29,329 nt of DNA from Echinostoma caproni (GCA_900618425.1 UZAN01045122.1:1639-30967); one strand, 5' to 3'; numbered from the stretch's first letter, positions 1 to 10,856 are shown. The notes: generated by a model not told the origin, from the sequence alone. Made by a program: numbers and translations.

Positions 1-160
1 GCCTCTACCCGTTGACCTTTCAGGCATGATTGGATCTCCGGTTGTGAAAAGCCATCCTGTGTAGCTCGCAGGGTCATGGAGGCACGCAAGCCATCACAGC
101 GCGTCAAGGTGCGGCGTGATGTCAAATGACACCGATTGGACCAGTTCTGTCTAAACCCCG
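1..160 (-). mobile_element. 5' fragment of an RTE-type element (family RTE-A), continuing off the left edge
   Basis: Bases 1 to about 135 match bases 9457 to about 9580 on the same strand with scattered differences; both hold the blocks 'caggcatgatt', 'aagccatcc' and 'gccatcac', in the same order and spacing. The 9.5 kb copy is the leader of a minus-strand RTE-type element, so this is the leader of another copy in the same orientation whose body lies to the left of the window. Similarity fades between 135 and 160, so the outer boundary is approximate. No coding function is visible in this piece. Confidence 0.65.
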
Positions 161-998
161 TCCAGTCAGAATGAACTAACTTCTCCGTAAACAAACAAAA
201 GTACTTTTTGAGTGAGTTATCGAGCGAGGATGAATGTTTAGGGAGGGGTGAGTTGGGCCGTTCTCCCCCGCACCCCACACACACCCGTTCCACGGGAGAA
301 CGTTATGTTCGTGATCCTTGATCGAGCGTGCGTCATAGATACGAATGAACTAACCCGGAGTCAACTGACCTCTGTCGGTCCGGTAAGGAAGCGAATCACA
401 TCAAGATGGATCGATAATTTGGTCACCATGCCCAGACGTGAATGTGAGCATCAGCGGAGTCAGTTAAAGCCCGCAATAACCCAATGAGTAAATTCCATTG
501 AGGCCGAGTTTCTCTCGAATAAAACCGATTCCTTTGAATCAAATACGATTGCTTACGTATTTCTGACATTGGCCACGTCTCTTGATCGTAACCACCACCT
601 TTGCGTTTTTGACCCAACTCCCGAGGGTACCGAACAGTAGTTGCTCGGACGGATCAGTTTTCAGCATTTCTACGCCACACGTGAATCTGACATCGGCTTT
701 TTTTCAACGAAGCAAGCAATTGAGCCATGCGGCGGAAATTTGTTCTCAATCAACAAGCAGACGTGCGAGATATTGAAAAAAAAATGAGGGCCAATAAGAT
801 TTAAAACTTTGGGCGCGCGGTTAACAAAGATACTTTTTCTGAAAGTTCTGTAGTGAATGGTGAGCATTTTGAAAATAAAATTTCCACATGTACTTAGGAA
901 CTTGATAGTGATAGAGTCCGCAAGTGTGTTACTGGCCATGCCACTGGATTTTGAGGTCTTCCCAGTAGGTCCTCTTTTTGACAGCCTAACGAACATAA
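161..998. other. Non-coding stretch, nothing recognised
   Basis: Short open frames occur on both strands (for example plus 248-487 and minus 423-617), but none has recognisable motifs or convincing splice sites. If 999-1300 is the last exon of the minus-strand gene, this is its 3' flank. I see no AATAAA on the minus strand here, which weakens that idea. Confidence 0.4.
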
Positions 999-1300
999 TC
1001 AGTGGGAAGGAACGCGAGCATTCACACTGTCAGTAAGCATCTTGTGAGGACCAGAACGTGTTTCCAACCTGAAGGGGAAGTAGGGCGGATTGCCAACCCT
1101 CCAGGAATGTATCGTGAACTTACATGGACCACGATAGTTTGACGCGAAGATACCTGACCCCTGTTGATGTTGGTATGGATTCAAGATGAGCAGCGAGGGA
1201 GATGAACTTATCTGTGAGGGCTTTACATGGGTCGTCAGTGAACAGGGAGACACCGCATCCGGGGATTCGGAAGCATTCAGTGACAGAAAACAGGACAAGG
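999..1300 (-). CDS. THOC5: Candidate 3' exon of the THOC5-like gene, frame unresolved
   Basis: Two readings compete. In reading A an exon from 1300 (after CTCAAG) to 1124 ends at a good donor, CCAT|GTAAGT. It takes up the phase left by the exon at 3474 (CG + C) and stays open for 59 codons, but it has no THOC5 motif I know. In reading B the other frame runs through that GTAAGT, contains NYRGPCKF near 1120, and ends at a stop at 999-1001. RGP followed by basic and aromatic residues is what the THOC5 C-terminus looks like, but no acceptor gives the right phase. The pyrimidine tract before 1301 is poor in both cases. The gene may instead end elsewhere; an AATAAA lies on the minus strand near 2466. 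Confidence 0.38.
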
Positions 1301-3473
1301 CTTGAGGTATTATTTAACTTACTTTAACTTTTTAAATTCTCTTTATATCGTAAAACAACATCGGTGGTGCGCGATATGAAGTGCAAACTCTTGCAGTCGC
1401 ATAATCAACTCAAACCAGTGGACAAGGTTACTCTAGTCAACATAGGGTAGTATTTTAATTTTACATGTTTGGGGATAGGACTCTGATCGTACGAAACAAA
1501 CACAGCTTATTCCCTCAACTTCGGATTACATTCACCATAATTTTTTTAAATTTAATAGCTGAATAACAATTTACACGCTTTCATGTAATTTCATGATGCA
1601 AATCCATAAGAAAAAAAAAGTGATTGCTTAGAACAATTAAGAGATTGTATTTGAATGAAGCCAATTGAAAAACACCCGGAAACGAAATGGAATCCCAAAT
1701 CCGGACGAGGTTGACGGTAAAAATCGATCATCAAAAAGCACCTGAGGACCGTCTTTTCAACGATGCATAAACAGGCCCAAGGATGGTAGATATCGTAGTG
1801 GACAGCTACGCGTAGGATACCTAAATAAAGATGACGAAGGGAAATCAGTATTGTACACGAGGAACTTTTCCGAATGTCAGGAAGATATAAATTAAGCATA
1901 CGAATCAATATTACCTCAAGTGACTTTTGCATCACAAGATTTAACGAGAATGCTTTTGAATCAGGAGAATAACACTTAATTTTAATGCAATATCCTACAA
2001 GTAATAGCAAAAAATAACACATTCCGTAAATAACGAACGCGCAATTAACTTGAGAAGAGCAACTATGATCAATAAACAGAGCCAGAGAAAACCAGTGGTA
2101 AAAATGTCCACGGTGACGGGATTTGAATACAGGAAGTACGAGGGTAGGGTGGGATGAGTTGATGGTCTATGGCGTGCAATCCCAGAATGTCATATTGATG
2201 AAACTTAGTCACCCGAGGACAGAGAATCTAGATAAATGATGCAAGGCCGTGACCAACCGACAAACGCTCTCAGGATCATCGTCAACGATAGATCTTAGTC
2301 CAGAAGTAACATACACCATTCCTTATCAAACGAAAATGAGATATCTGGAATTTGTACATTCTCAGAAACATGAGCATAATTCGGCGCAGATGACATTTGC
2401 AGTAAATTCTAGGCTGCTCATTCTCGACCGTGGGACAGTATGATCGATTCGAAGCATCTGCCCTACTTTATTCAAACCTACAATTGAACAATACTCGCGT
2501 TTTCCGTGCAATTCCTCCGGGAACTCTGGAAGGTTGCGCACTTGTTGTCAGTAAGCAGCATAGATTCAGCTAGGACCGTTCGATAGGTTCAGCGATTGGT
2601 TCTTGAATATCTGTGCATATGGAAAGTTCCGCAATGGTGCCGTTTGGTATCTACAACAAGTCCAGTGAACTTCAAAAAACAGTCAGTCGAAGAAACCGTT
2701 CACACAGGAATTTTTATCAAGAATGTTCATAAATGTAGGAAACTTTTTCAATGACCGCTAAATATCACCAAGTATGACTATCGGAAAAAAACTACTGTGA
2801 CTTCCGTCGCTATCCATTCTTTGCTCATGGCTTTTTAAACTTCACTTATAGTTTTTAGCCTTCGCCAGTAGTTTTTAGTTTGCTTTTAGTTTTGGCTCAT
2901 GGTTTTCCAGTCTTAGTATCAATGTGTTTATTGATTAAAGCAAAGGCACTTCCCAACAGCCAGGTTGCACTTTTATCTAATCAGAAAAATAGCCGTGAGG
3001 CCGACGCTGGGAAACAACTCAATGTTTCGGCGTATATTTTGGTTAATTAAATTTTGGATCACGAATGCCATTTACGATGGAACTGGTCTCAGTTCAGCGA
3101 TTTTCTTGAGAACCACCCATAGAAATCGTGGGAATACCAGCCAAATATGGAGCTGTCTTAGTGTTCCACAATGATTCTGCATAAACTAGTGAGTTAATGC
3201 GACCAAACATAATGCCCGGGCATTTAATTCGCTACCTACTACCACGTTACCCATTCTCCAACGCAATGCAAGCAGCTTCCAGCAAGTTCAAGATGATAAT
3301 ACAGAACCATTCGGCGGAACGCCGAGGATATGTTGCAAGTGTAGGAAGCAATTACAATTAAAAGTCCCCTATACCTACTTCGGAAGGACACCTATAACAT
3401 GATCTTTCGAAATATTTCCCAACTGAGATGTGCGAGAAGGGAGGCCAGCAAATTCAATGAAAGATAAACTTAC
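1301..3473. other. Presumed intron or 3' flank of the minus-strand gene
   Basis: AT-rich DNA without recognised coding motifs. The longest open frame is minus 2022-1591 (143 codons), hydrophobic and unlike anything I know. A minus-strand AATAAA (plus 'tttatt' near 2466) could be a poly(A) signal. Around 2850-2900 there is a loose repeat of 'gtttttag' blocks. Nothing else stands out. Confidence 0.4.
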
Positions 3474-3670
3474 CGCACTGCCCTGGCCGGCTCCATGGAG
3501 GCCGAGTCGCCCGAACTCAATGCATGCAAACAAACAGCGCAGCGTGCTAGCTGGCAGGATAGTATATTGCGAACAGGAGAAGGAGACGGCGAGTCTTCTA
3601 CCGGCGGCTCAGGAGTCCCGGTGACCGGAAAAAATTCCGTCCAGTAACAGTTGACTTCAGCCTCCAAATC
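3474..3670 (-). CDS. THOC5: THOC5-like gene, exon with the EAEVN block
   Basis: This 197-base exon has a strong acceptor (pyrimidine-rich tract, then ATTCTAG|GATTTG) and a consensus donor (GTGCG|GTAAGTTT). Only one frame is open: phase 0 in, 65 codons plus 2 bases out. It begins DLEAEVNCYWTEF and later has NILSCQLARCAVCLHAL. In human THOC5, as I recall it, the matching stretch is MEGEVNVCYKEL followed by LLTNQLQRLCVLLDVYL, so the order and spacing agree. A Pro/Ser/Glu-rich insert separates the two blocks. The phase fits directly onto the exon at 11210-10981, giving the join SNSM-DLEAEVN. The exon is GC-rich against its AT-rich surroundings. THOC5 is a nuclear subunit of the THO complex, which couples transcription to mRNA export. 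Confidence 0.78.
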
Positions 3671-5600
3671 CTAGAATGGGTTGAAACAGACAAATGCGAT
3701 GGTGAAACTGACAAACTGCAGAAAACAGACCAGGTGATATTGGTATGGAAGATCAGCAAATCTAAACTGTGATATCATGATCCTCGTCCGAATGCGATGG
3801 TGTGTGTAATGAGAAAATGGGCAATCTATCATTGGAGGAAGCGGAAAACATGCGTGCATGGCTCGCACTGGTTTTGTCTACTATCATTCGGCTACCCATT
3901 AACGTAAGAAAGGAGTACTAAGATAATAATACCGAATGAAAGCAAAGTGATGCGCGCAGAGAGTAGGCAAATATACAGGGGCTAGTGTTTCGACGTTCTG
4001 ACATATCACGCAGCGTACAACCATTGATTAGATTGGTCATGGGGCCCAAACCAGAAGGCCTGATATAACAAAATTTGACCACGTTCTTTAGCTAAGGTTC
4101 TCATACCTTCATGCAAGGTCATCGTCACCTTTAGCTTTTCCGTCACCAACTAATTCCGCAAACATCACACACCAAAGAAGTCTATCCGGTAACAAATGAA
4201 ACATATGTCGCATTCTATGGAGCACTCGCGTTGGTGCGTGACAGTGATTGCTTTAAACTTCGAACCTAATTTCCGTATTATCTGCCTAGTTTTCCCTACC
4301 AACTCGTGCAATGCAGCATAGACAGCAATGTGTTTACCTCCCTTCCGTGACGTGTCTCTTTGACCCACCTGGCAACAGCAGAAACAACCGGAAACCCGCT
4401 CCATAAACTACATCCTTCACGGGTATCGCATGGACGTTAAAGATATCTCAAAACCGTACGGTGAATTTCATCGTGCAAAGAGCAAATGAGGAGTGGACTG
4501 AAAACTAAGAAGTACTGGACAACTGCTTTGAGCTGGTTGAATCTCACGATCTCTCACCTCCCATGTAGAACGCAAGCATACTAAGCACCCGGCAGCTAAT
4601 CAAACTGTTTTTCATATTTTTTAACGATCCATATCTGACCATCTGTATGTGTGCAAACAGTTCACGTGAGGTTGATTCCTCAGTAAAGCTGTAGATGCCA
4701 ATCCACATAAGGATGGACTGTTCAATGATTATTTTATTACATTTGACCGTGTAATGAACAGTGGAAACAGTGATCTCTTAAGTTTGAAAATATAAGCCAG
4801 TATAGCAACATTGCACGATTGATGTCCTGGACGATTTCGCAGCATCTCAACTGGTGCCTCTACTGCAGACAAATACAATGTTTATATATGGTTTGGGAAA
4901 GAATTAAAAAAAGCACTTTTAAATGGAGGAAGCGTTATCAAGGCAAAGACACGTCTTTTTGTTATCAAAGATTTGGTTTTCATCTCTAAAATCATGAAGA
5001 TTAACAGTTCAGTTCGGTTCAGTTTAAACGACCATTAAGACAGCAACCAAAAGTGTCGCACTGAAATGAAGATTAAAAACTGTTCAAGAATGGAGATCAA
5101 CAATACACCTCGTGGAACTTCGATTTGGGGATCAAATTATGTTTTAAGGAAATGAACGTGGTCTTAGTCAAAATAAACAACTTATTACAGGCAATTACTG
5201 GCCACAGAACTGATCAAAAGCAGCCACAGATACTCTGCCTTACAAATGTGTTTGATTGTAGAATGAGGCCAATTGCATACCAATATTCTCGTAAAACTGT
5301 CAAGCACATTTGTTCTATGACCCGTAACTTCAATGAAACAAGCCAACTTCTTAACGTATCCTGAATAGTAGATATTTACCTATTGCTAACGCGTTCGAAC
5401 CTAGAGAGCCGGTATGAATTGCCGTACAACGGTCAAGCAACATATGAAGAAGTGGAAAACCAGATCGATAAAGCGGTGAGTCACTACGAACAACATTTTG
5501 GAAAACACGAACTAAGATGATCAACCTGTTTTAATTATCGTGAATCGATAACGGTCCAGGATGTGGGCAAAATCAATCGGGAGCAACCAACACTGAGCAG
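3671..5600. other. Left part of the 7.3 kb intron, no gene recognised
   Basis: No coding motif was found on either strand. A 38-base piece at 4595-4558 has exon-like borders but does not fit the gene and was rejected. Near 5042-5085 there is a short block resembling part of the 3' region of the plus-strand RTE element at 23.1 kb (gcaacc..aaa.tgtcgcac). Otherwise featureless. Confidence 0.45.
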
Positions 5601-5603
5601 TGT

Positions 5604-5645
<42 letters not shown>
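5604..5645. repeat. (ATC)14 microsatellite, possible RTE-A tail
   Basis: Fourteen perfect ATC units on the plus strand, read as (GAT)n on the minus strand. It lies just downstream of the RTE-A 3' region in the element's own orientation. RTE-clade elements often end in short tandem repeats rather than poly(A), so this may be the element's tail. The poly-serine frame through it (plus 5563-5793) is a by-product of the repeat. Confidence 0.9.
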
Positions 5646-5646
<1 letters not shown>

Positions 5647-5849
5647 CTGTACAGCATTTTGAATGACAATGAAAGTCATCTCTGTGGGGAAGAGCGGGAT
5701 AGCTTGGAAGGTGCAGTAAGCCACAAAACATCCAGGCACTGCAAAAACGGGGTAACGCCTCGGACACTACGCCCAAAGAGTCCCCCTAAATGAGTTCTCG
5801 GCCCAGCAGGCCTGCTCGAGTAAAACCTCACACATCGTACAGCGTAATG

Positions 5850-5869
5850 CAGTGAAGTGAACTTCACTG
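5850..5869. repeat. 9-base perfect inverted repeat in the RTE-A 3' region
   Basis: CAGTGAAGT, two bases, then ACTTCACTG form a perfect hairpin. The similarity between this copy's 3' region and the fragment at 26325-26510 fades at this spot. It could be a structural element at the 3' end of the RNA, but no function is shown. Confidence 0.5.
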
Positions 5870-6016
5870 ATCGCTGGCAAACTCATAATGCATACAAGAT
5901 AAGTGAGAATGTGTAAGGAGGACAGGGATTGGGTCTATTTATAGGGACGCGAAAAGAAAGCCAACCTCTATGGTCAACACACAGAGTACACAACCCAACG
6001 GTGCATACATACTAGT

Positions 6017-7613
6017 TCAAGCATTCTGGACTGATAAGAAGTGACAGCATGATCGCCATTGCTGTTGGTTCGCAGCCATGATCTTCAGTGTCTCCAAACA
6101 TGCGGTTTCGGAGTCTTCTGGATCCCAACCCGGAAGAAGAGAGACACCTACTCTACCTAATCGCTCTGTGCATTTCTTCATGCCTCGTCTTCACGTCATC
6201 TGTTGACCTCCACGTGGTTTTCTCCAACCTGTAACAGCCACTGCAAACAAGGCGCGCTGCGGTAGCCGACCGTCGGACATACGCAAAACGTGTCCTAACC
6301 AACGGAGCCTACTGAGCTGGATTCGATGAGATAGCGAGTTCTTGTTTGATGTATTCCCAAACACCTGACGACTTACTTCTAAGTTACTAATCCACTCACT
6401 CCATCCCACTTGGGCCAGACTACGTAAGCATCGATTGTCGAACACTGCTAAACGACGGGTGTCTTCTACCCGCAAATTCAAGGTCTCACAACCGTAAAGC
6501 AGAACTGATCGTACATTGGCGCAGTATACGCGACTTTTCAACTTCAGTGACACGTCACGTCTACGGCAAAGGTGTTTGAGTCCTGCGCACGCTGCTCGAG
6601 CCTTGGAAATGCGGGCGATTATCTCCTTTGCTGCGCTACCGTCGTTGGTCACGCAGCTACCTAAGTACGAGAAGCAGTCAACTTCAGCTAATTCCTGGCC
6701 GTCTAGTTTCAAAACAGAACTCGGTGACACACAGTCTTGTAGCATCACTTTGCACTTTGAAAGTGCAAAGCACATGCCGAATGGAGCGACAGAACTTGAT
6801 AACCTGTCAATTGCTCTTTGTGCATCCGCTATAAATTCGAACAAGCAAACGATGTCGTCAGCGTACTCCAAATCGCACTGCTTTTCTCCAGCTGCCCATT
6901 CAATACCTGCATTTTGGAGACCACTTAGTGTTCTCCAGTACTTCGTCTATGACGAAATTGAACAGGAATGGCGAAAGAACGCACCCTGGACGAACACCGT
7001 TGCTTGTGACGAACGACCTACTCAGCTCGACGTAGACCCTTACGCTACCAGAATTATGTGAGTAGAGTGAACTCCATATGTTGACATACTTCTGCGGCAT
7101 TCCTTTGCGAAGAAGTGAACCCATAAGGCATTCACGGTCAACTGAGTCGAAGGCTCCTTTTGGGTCAAGGAACACGACAACCGTCGGTCGACGGTGCGTA
7201 TGGCGTAGCTCGAGGACTTGACGCAGGGTAAAGATGTGATCGACACAACCGCGACCTGGTCGAAATCCTGGTTGTTGTTCGCGGATTTTAGTTTCCCCAA
7301 ACGGTGTCAGACGTCGAAGTATAATGGAGAGTAGTAACTTGGTGATGATTGGGATCAAAGTTATTCCACGGTGGTTTGCGCAGTCATTGCGAGATCCCTT
7401 CTTAGAAATTGGAACGATCAGTGATTCGCTCCAGGATGATGGAATGCGCTGGTGTAACCAGATGTTACGCATTAGATCACTAATGAAGTCTACGAGGTCA
7501 TCGACCCTCATCTTGAAAAGAGTGAGAGGAAGCCCGACCGGTCCTGCTGCTTTTCCTTTCTTCAGGGCTTGGATGCAAGAATGAACGTCTGCTGCAGTAG
7601 ATTCAGATGACAC
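6017..7613 (-). pseudogene. RTE-A reverse transcriptase and C-terminal domain, broken
   Basis: The frame from 7613 carries reverse transcriptase landmarks in order: KGKAAGPVGLP, IVPISKKGSRNDCANHRGI, QQPGFRPGRGC, the motif-A region FLDPKGAFDSVDRE, and the motif-B region GVRPGCVLSPFLFN. A frameshift near 6900-6920 moves to the frame with motif C, EYADDIVCL (about 6870). YLGS, WRR-like CRRRDVSLK, and RLRWLGHVLRMSDGRLP follow. A TGA near 6187 interrupts at a position that is probably TGG; beyond it the same frame runs on through LPGWDPED to a stop at 6017-6019. The catalytic YADD is intact, but motif A reads FLDPKGAFDS where D-L-K-A-A is usual. The enzyme would copy the element's RNA at a nicked target. 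Confidence 0.85.
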
Positions 7614-7630
7614 TGCACACGGAGCCTCGG

Positions 7631-8200
7631 CTACATCGGAGGAGATAGCCTGGTTAGCACCTGGCCAGCTGAACTGTTCGCTGAAGCACTCTGCCCACCG
7701 GTCAAGCCGTTGTTCCCTATTGTNATAGCTTGCCCACTTTTATCGCAGATGGTTTCACTAACTGAAGTTCGCCGACCTTCCGTATTGCGTATCAGTTGGA
7801 ATAGTGTCTGAATATTCCCTGATGCAGCCGCTACTTCCATTTCACTAGCTATCGTTGCTCACCAGTTCTCACGATCTTTCATGAGGCTCCTCGTGAGATG
7901 ATGTTGTAGACGCCACCTAGCCCTGGCTTGATCCCGGGTGGTTGGGATTTGCCGCATCAGTGCCACTGACTGATCAGATATCCAATGCCTCGGGCGGGCT
8001 ACTGCTTCAGATCCACAAGCAACATTCGCTGCGGAGTGCATTGCTCGGCTAATCTGATCCCATTGTTCAGTTACACTACCATCCCGCAGTGCGTTTAGCT
8101 CTTGCCCTGGTTCTAATTCAAAACGGGCATGAAGGACTGGGTCAGATAAGCGATGATCTGCCAACCGAGTTTGGTGGTTTCTTCTGCGACCAGTGAGTTA
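7631..8200 (-). pseudogene. RTE-A linker between endonuclease and reverse transcriptase, broken
   Basis: Two minus-strand segments in one frame, 8164-7859 and 7840-7631, separated by a TGA after KDRENW. They show WDQISRAMHSAA, RHWISDQSV and, after the stop, FQLIRNTEGRRTSVSE. These are the usual sequences between the two enzymatic domains of fluke RTE elements. One codon near 7723 contains an N. A frameshift near 8165-8200 cuts it off from the endonuclease. It has no catalytic residues of its own. Confidence 0.7.
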
Positions 8201-8344
8201 GAGAGTGAACTGCATCAAAACTAACGCATGATCAGATTCAACGCAGGTGGTCCAATAGGACCTGAAGTTTTGTACTGAGCCACGCCAACGTTAACTTACT
8301 GCTGTGTGGTCGATTTCAGTTAGCGTGCCAGTAGAATTTGAGCG

Positions 8345-8940
8345 TCACGTTGCTGTCCGTTGAGAGCTGTGTCGGAAGTTGGTGCTGGATAGGAACAGAT
8401 GATGATCTGCGCAGAAATGAATAAGTCGATCGCCATTATCTGTTTGCTGACAGAGCCGAGCACAACTACCACCTAGGCAAGCTAACCATGCGCTCAGTTT
8501 TCCAACTTGCGCGTTAAAATCACTTGCGAGAACAACTATACCGGAGCTTCGGCTCAACCGAATGAGTTCGGTGAGCTTATCACAAAAGTTTTCCTTTTGT
8601 GCGTCAGAACTGCAGTTGGTCGGAACATACGCTGAAATGATGAACAAACACCTTTTGGGGTTGGCTGTTGACGGGGATCCAATCGCGTAGTGCAGCTTCG
8701 GCTGTATCACTCAGTACAATTCCCACACCACGCTGGCCTACCGAACGGGCTTCGACATCACCTGACGTGCGGAGGAAGAACCTCGAAGACAACCCCGGTG
8801 CACTTAAGTGGTATATAGTACTAGGATCCTGAATTCGAGTCTCCGACACGTAGCAGACATCGATTCCCAAAGAGTTCATTGTCCGCGCCAGACCTACCTA
8901 TATCAGAGTCCTCACATTGAAGGCCCCCAGATTCAGTGGC
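8345..8940 (-). pseudogene. RTE-A endonuclease domain (APE-like), broken
   Basis: Starts as LNLGAFNVRTL near 8935, the first strand of AP-endonuclease-like domains, followed at once by an in-frame TAG. It resumes with SLGIDVCYVSETRIQD, in which the glutamate of the SETRI block is the expected metal ligand. A frameshift near 8690 leads to FIISAYVPTNCSSDAQK and LASDFNAQVG, the D-F-N-A catalytic block. A stop at about 8345 precedes the region where the S-D-H motif should be; ATEIDHT-like residues appear just beyond in another frame. The domain nicks target DNA for target-primed reverse transcription. Confidence 0.8.
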
Positions 8941-9600
8941 GGACGAGGCATCAGAATATGCAATCTATTTTGTGGTAAACTACTTACCGAGCTACTTGGC
9001 AACGAACTTTGGCGAGTGACAAACAAGTTGTCTGAGGGAATGTTACGGGATGGGAGAAAGGGGAAAAGGTTGGGTACAGAGAACAAAGAGTTAATTAAAG
9101 GTTGGGATATCTGAGCAGTAGCCCACTTACCACTACCCATCCCGCTTGATGCAATGGGCAGCGCGGTCCTGAATATCCTGCACGACGACCGATGCAGTAT
9201 GGGATTATTTTTTGTTTGTGTATGCATTTGAGTTTGATGGACGGGTACTGCCAGGGTGTCCAGCCACTAAGCANACGATTAGGGTTCTCGTCCAAAGGCT
9301 TTAGTTCTGATAAGAACCTGACCGCAAGGCAGCGGGCAAAGCGAAGTAGAAGCCCATTTACTTAGATCAATTACTCCTCCACCGCTTTTTATCGACTGAA
9401 ACACCAAATTCCAGGCGAACCCCCAACCTGGAGGACCAGGAGACTGGACTTCGTCTGACCTCTATCCATTGGCCTTCCAGGCATGATTAGATTTGCGGTT
9501 TAACGAAAGCCATCCCGTATAGCTCGTTGGGTCAGAGAGGTGCACAAGCCATCACACCACGTCAAGGTGTCGTCGTGATTGAATGGAATGAGGATCGGTG

Positions 9601-10603
9601 ATGCGAAGCGCATATGTGATCATCATCACCGAAGTCATACTACAAGAACGACTATGTGTACACATTAGGCTAGAAGATCACGATGAATAAATAAGGTTAA
9701 CCAGTGAGCGGAGCAAGAATGTGCTCTATGTTGAGAACGAGAGTGACCGAACGGCTATATACCTGTAAATTCAGGTCGGATAGTTCCCACTTCATTAACT
9801 GTTCCGAACGGGTTCGCGTTGGTGATGCATGACTTGTATTGTCGACAACCAGAATGGGTGCTCTGTTGGGATATTCAGGCGATACGGCAACCCACACGGG
9901 AACCGGGACTGAGGTGTAAACGGGAAAAAAAACCGACGAGAAGAAAAGTGGTGGTGCATGTTGTGTGCGTGTATGAGCAAGACATTCACAAATTGGATAC
10001 ATATATATACCGAAAAAAAACAGTTTGTGAGCAAAATTTGACCGCGGATTACAACGAGAAATCACTCCCCGCGGATAAAACCACGTATGAGTGACTTACA
10101 GAAATATTATGTTCGACAGAGTTCGTGAAGTTTTACACAATCAAATGACGAAAATTTTAAATCTTAATACGGCTCAAACATATTCACGATCCCCGCCCCA
10201 ATCACCCTCAAACAGTACAAGTTTCTCACGTTTCGTACACAAGTCAAGACACACTTTAATCAAATGCGCTTCTCAAATCATACGCCAAAGAGATCCAACT
10301 CACTGTCTTGACGTGGTGTGGGAGTTCGAACTAAACTGAAATACGGAGTCAAACCAAAACCTCTGAGATTCCTATATCTATTTACTTACCCAATTTACAA
10401 AGATATATGAACACATCAAGTACAACGTGATCTGAATGTCATGGCACGTTTGTTCTAGTAATAAATGGAGTCTACCGCCAAGCGATAAACTGTGAACAAT
10501 AGTTTCTTCTGGAGCTCATTCGCTGGATGACAGTTTATGATAGGGAAAACCTGGTATGACCACCGCTTCACATATTATCTTGATTGTCCACATGGCTCTG
10601 AAA
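9601..10603. other. Intron stretch, no gene recognised
   Basis: Open frames on both strands (plus 10091-10339, minus 10065-9697) lack known motifs. Two exon-like pieces with good splice sites, 10489-10390 and 10335-10304 on the minus strand, were considered and rejected because the conserved join 10981/3670 skips them. Confidence 0.4.
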
Positions 10604-10856
10604 CCTGGGGGTGCAGTGGTTTAGTCACTGTCATCGGTGTGCTTTAGGCCGAGGCTTGAGTTCGAGTTTCGAACCCTGCAACCGCCGTCCAACTTTGGTG
10701 GTAGGCAGCTTTGATGTCTTATGGCTCAATACCACAACCTGCTGGGACCTTATGTGGCTCGCCACTCCAAGGTCCTGGGGCTTAGTTGGAATGCCGGTTT
10801 CCGTGACTGAACAGCAGGTCTATTGTTGATCACACAAATGCGAGTAATGAAAAAAA
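10604..10856 (+). mobile_element. tRNA-derived SINE, family SINE-1, plus copy
   Basis: The head has RNA polymerase III-like boxes: TGGTTTAGTCACTG (box A region, about 10617) and GAGTTCGAGTTTC (box B region, about 10662). The body carries GTAGGCAGCTTTG, GGACCTTATGTGGCTCGCCACT and GTCCTGGGGCTTAG, and the end is A-rich (ATG.GAGTAATGAAAAAA). The same head, body and tail occur in the same order in a minus-strand copy at 26081-25822. That internal repeat is the main evidence. It sits about 110 bases from a possible exon border at 10490 and is antisense to the THOC5-like gene. The open frame at 10611-10829 is incidental. Confidence 0.82.

Larger units (their letters stand above)
5602..9600 (-). mobile_element. 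RTE-type non-LTR retrotransposon (family RTE-A), near full length, inactive
   Basis: Reading from 9600 leftwards the element has a leader (about 9600-8945), an apurinic-type endonuclease (8940-8345), a linker (8200-7631), a reverse transcriptase and C-terminal domain (7613-6017), and a 3' region ending near 5850 or, more likely, in the (ATC)n tract at 5645-5604. The order EN-RT in one frame, the NVRTL start of the endonuclease, YADD, and the RLRWLGHVLRM block near the end are typical of the RTE-like elements common in flukes. At least three stops and three frameshifts break it. It lies in an intron in the same orientation as the host gene. Two further pieces of the family are at 1-160 and 26325-26510, both on the minus strand. 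Target-site duplications could not be settled by eye. Confidence 0.85.

Noticed and set aside
4558..4595. 38-base microexon-like piece with donor GGGAG|GTGAGA
   Set aside because: No frame links both neighbours, and it is skipped in the conserved join.
5563..5793. Poly-serine plus-strand open frame and poly-methionine minus frame
   Set aside because: Produced by the (ATC)14 repeat and the RTE-A 3' region.
6516..7061. 181-codon plus-strand open frame
   Set aside because: Antisense shadow of the RTE-A reverse transcriptase.
10304..10489. Two exon-like pieces (10489-10390 and 10335-10304) around a 54-base intron-like gap
   Set aside because: Splice sites look good, but the phase does not fit 10981 and the peptide has no THOC5 counterpart; the direct join 10981/3670 rebuilds a conserved block.
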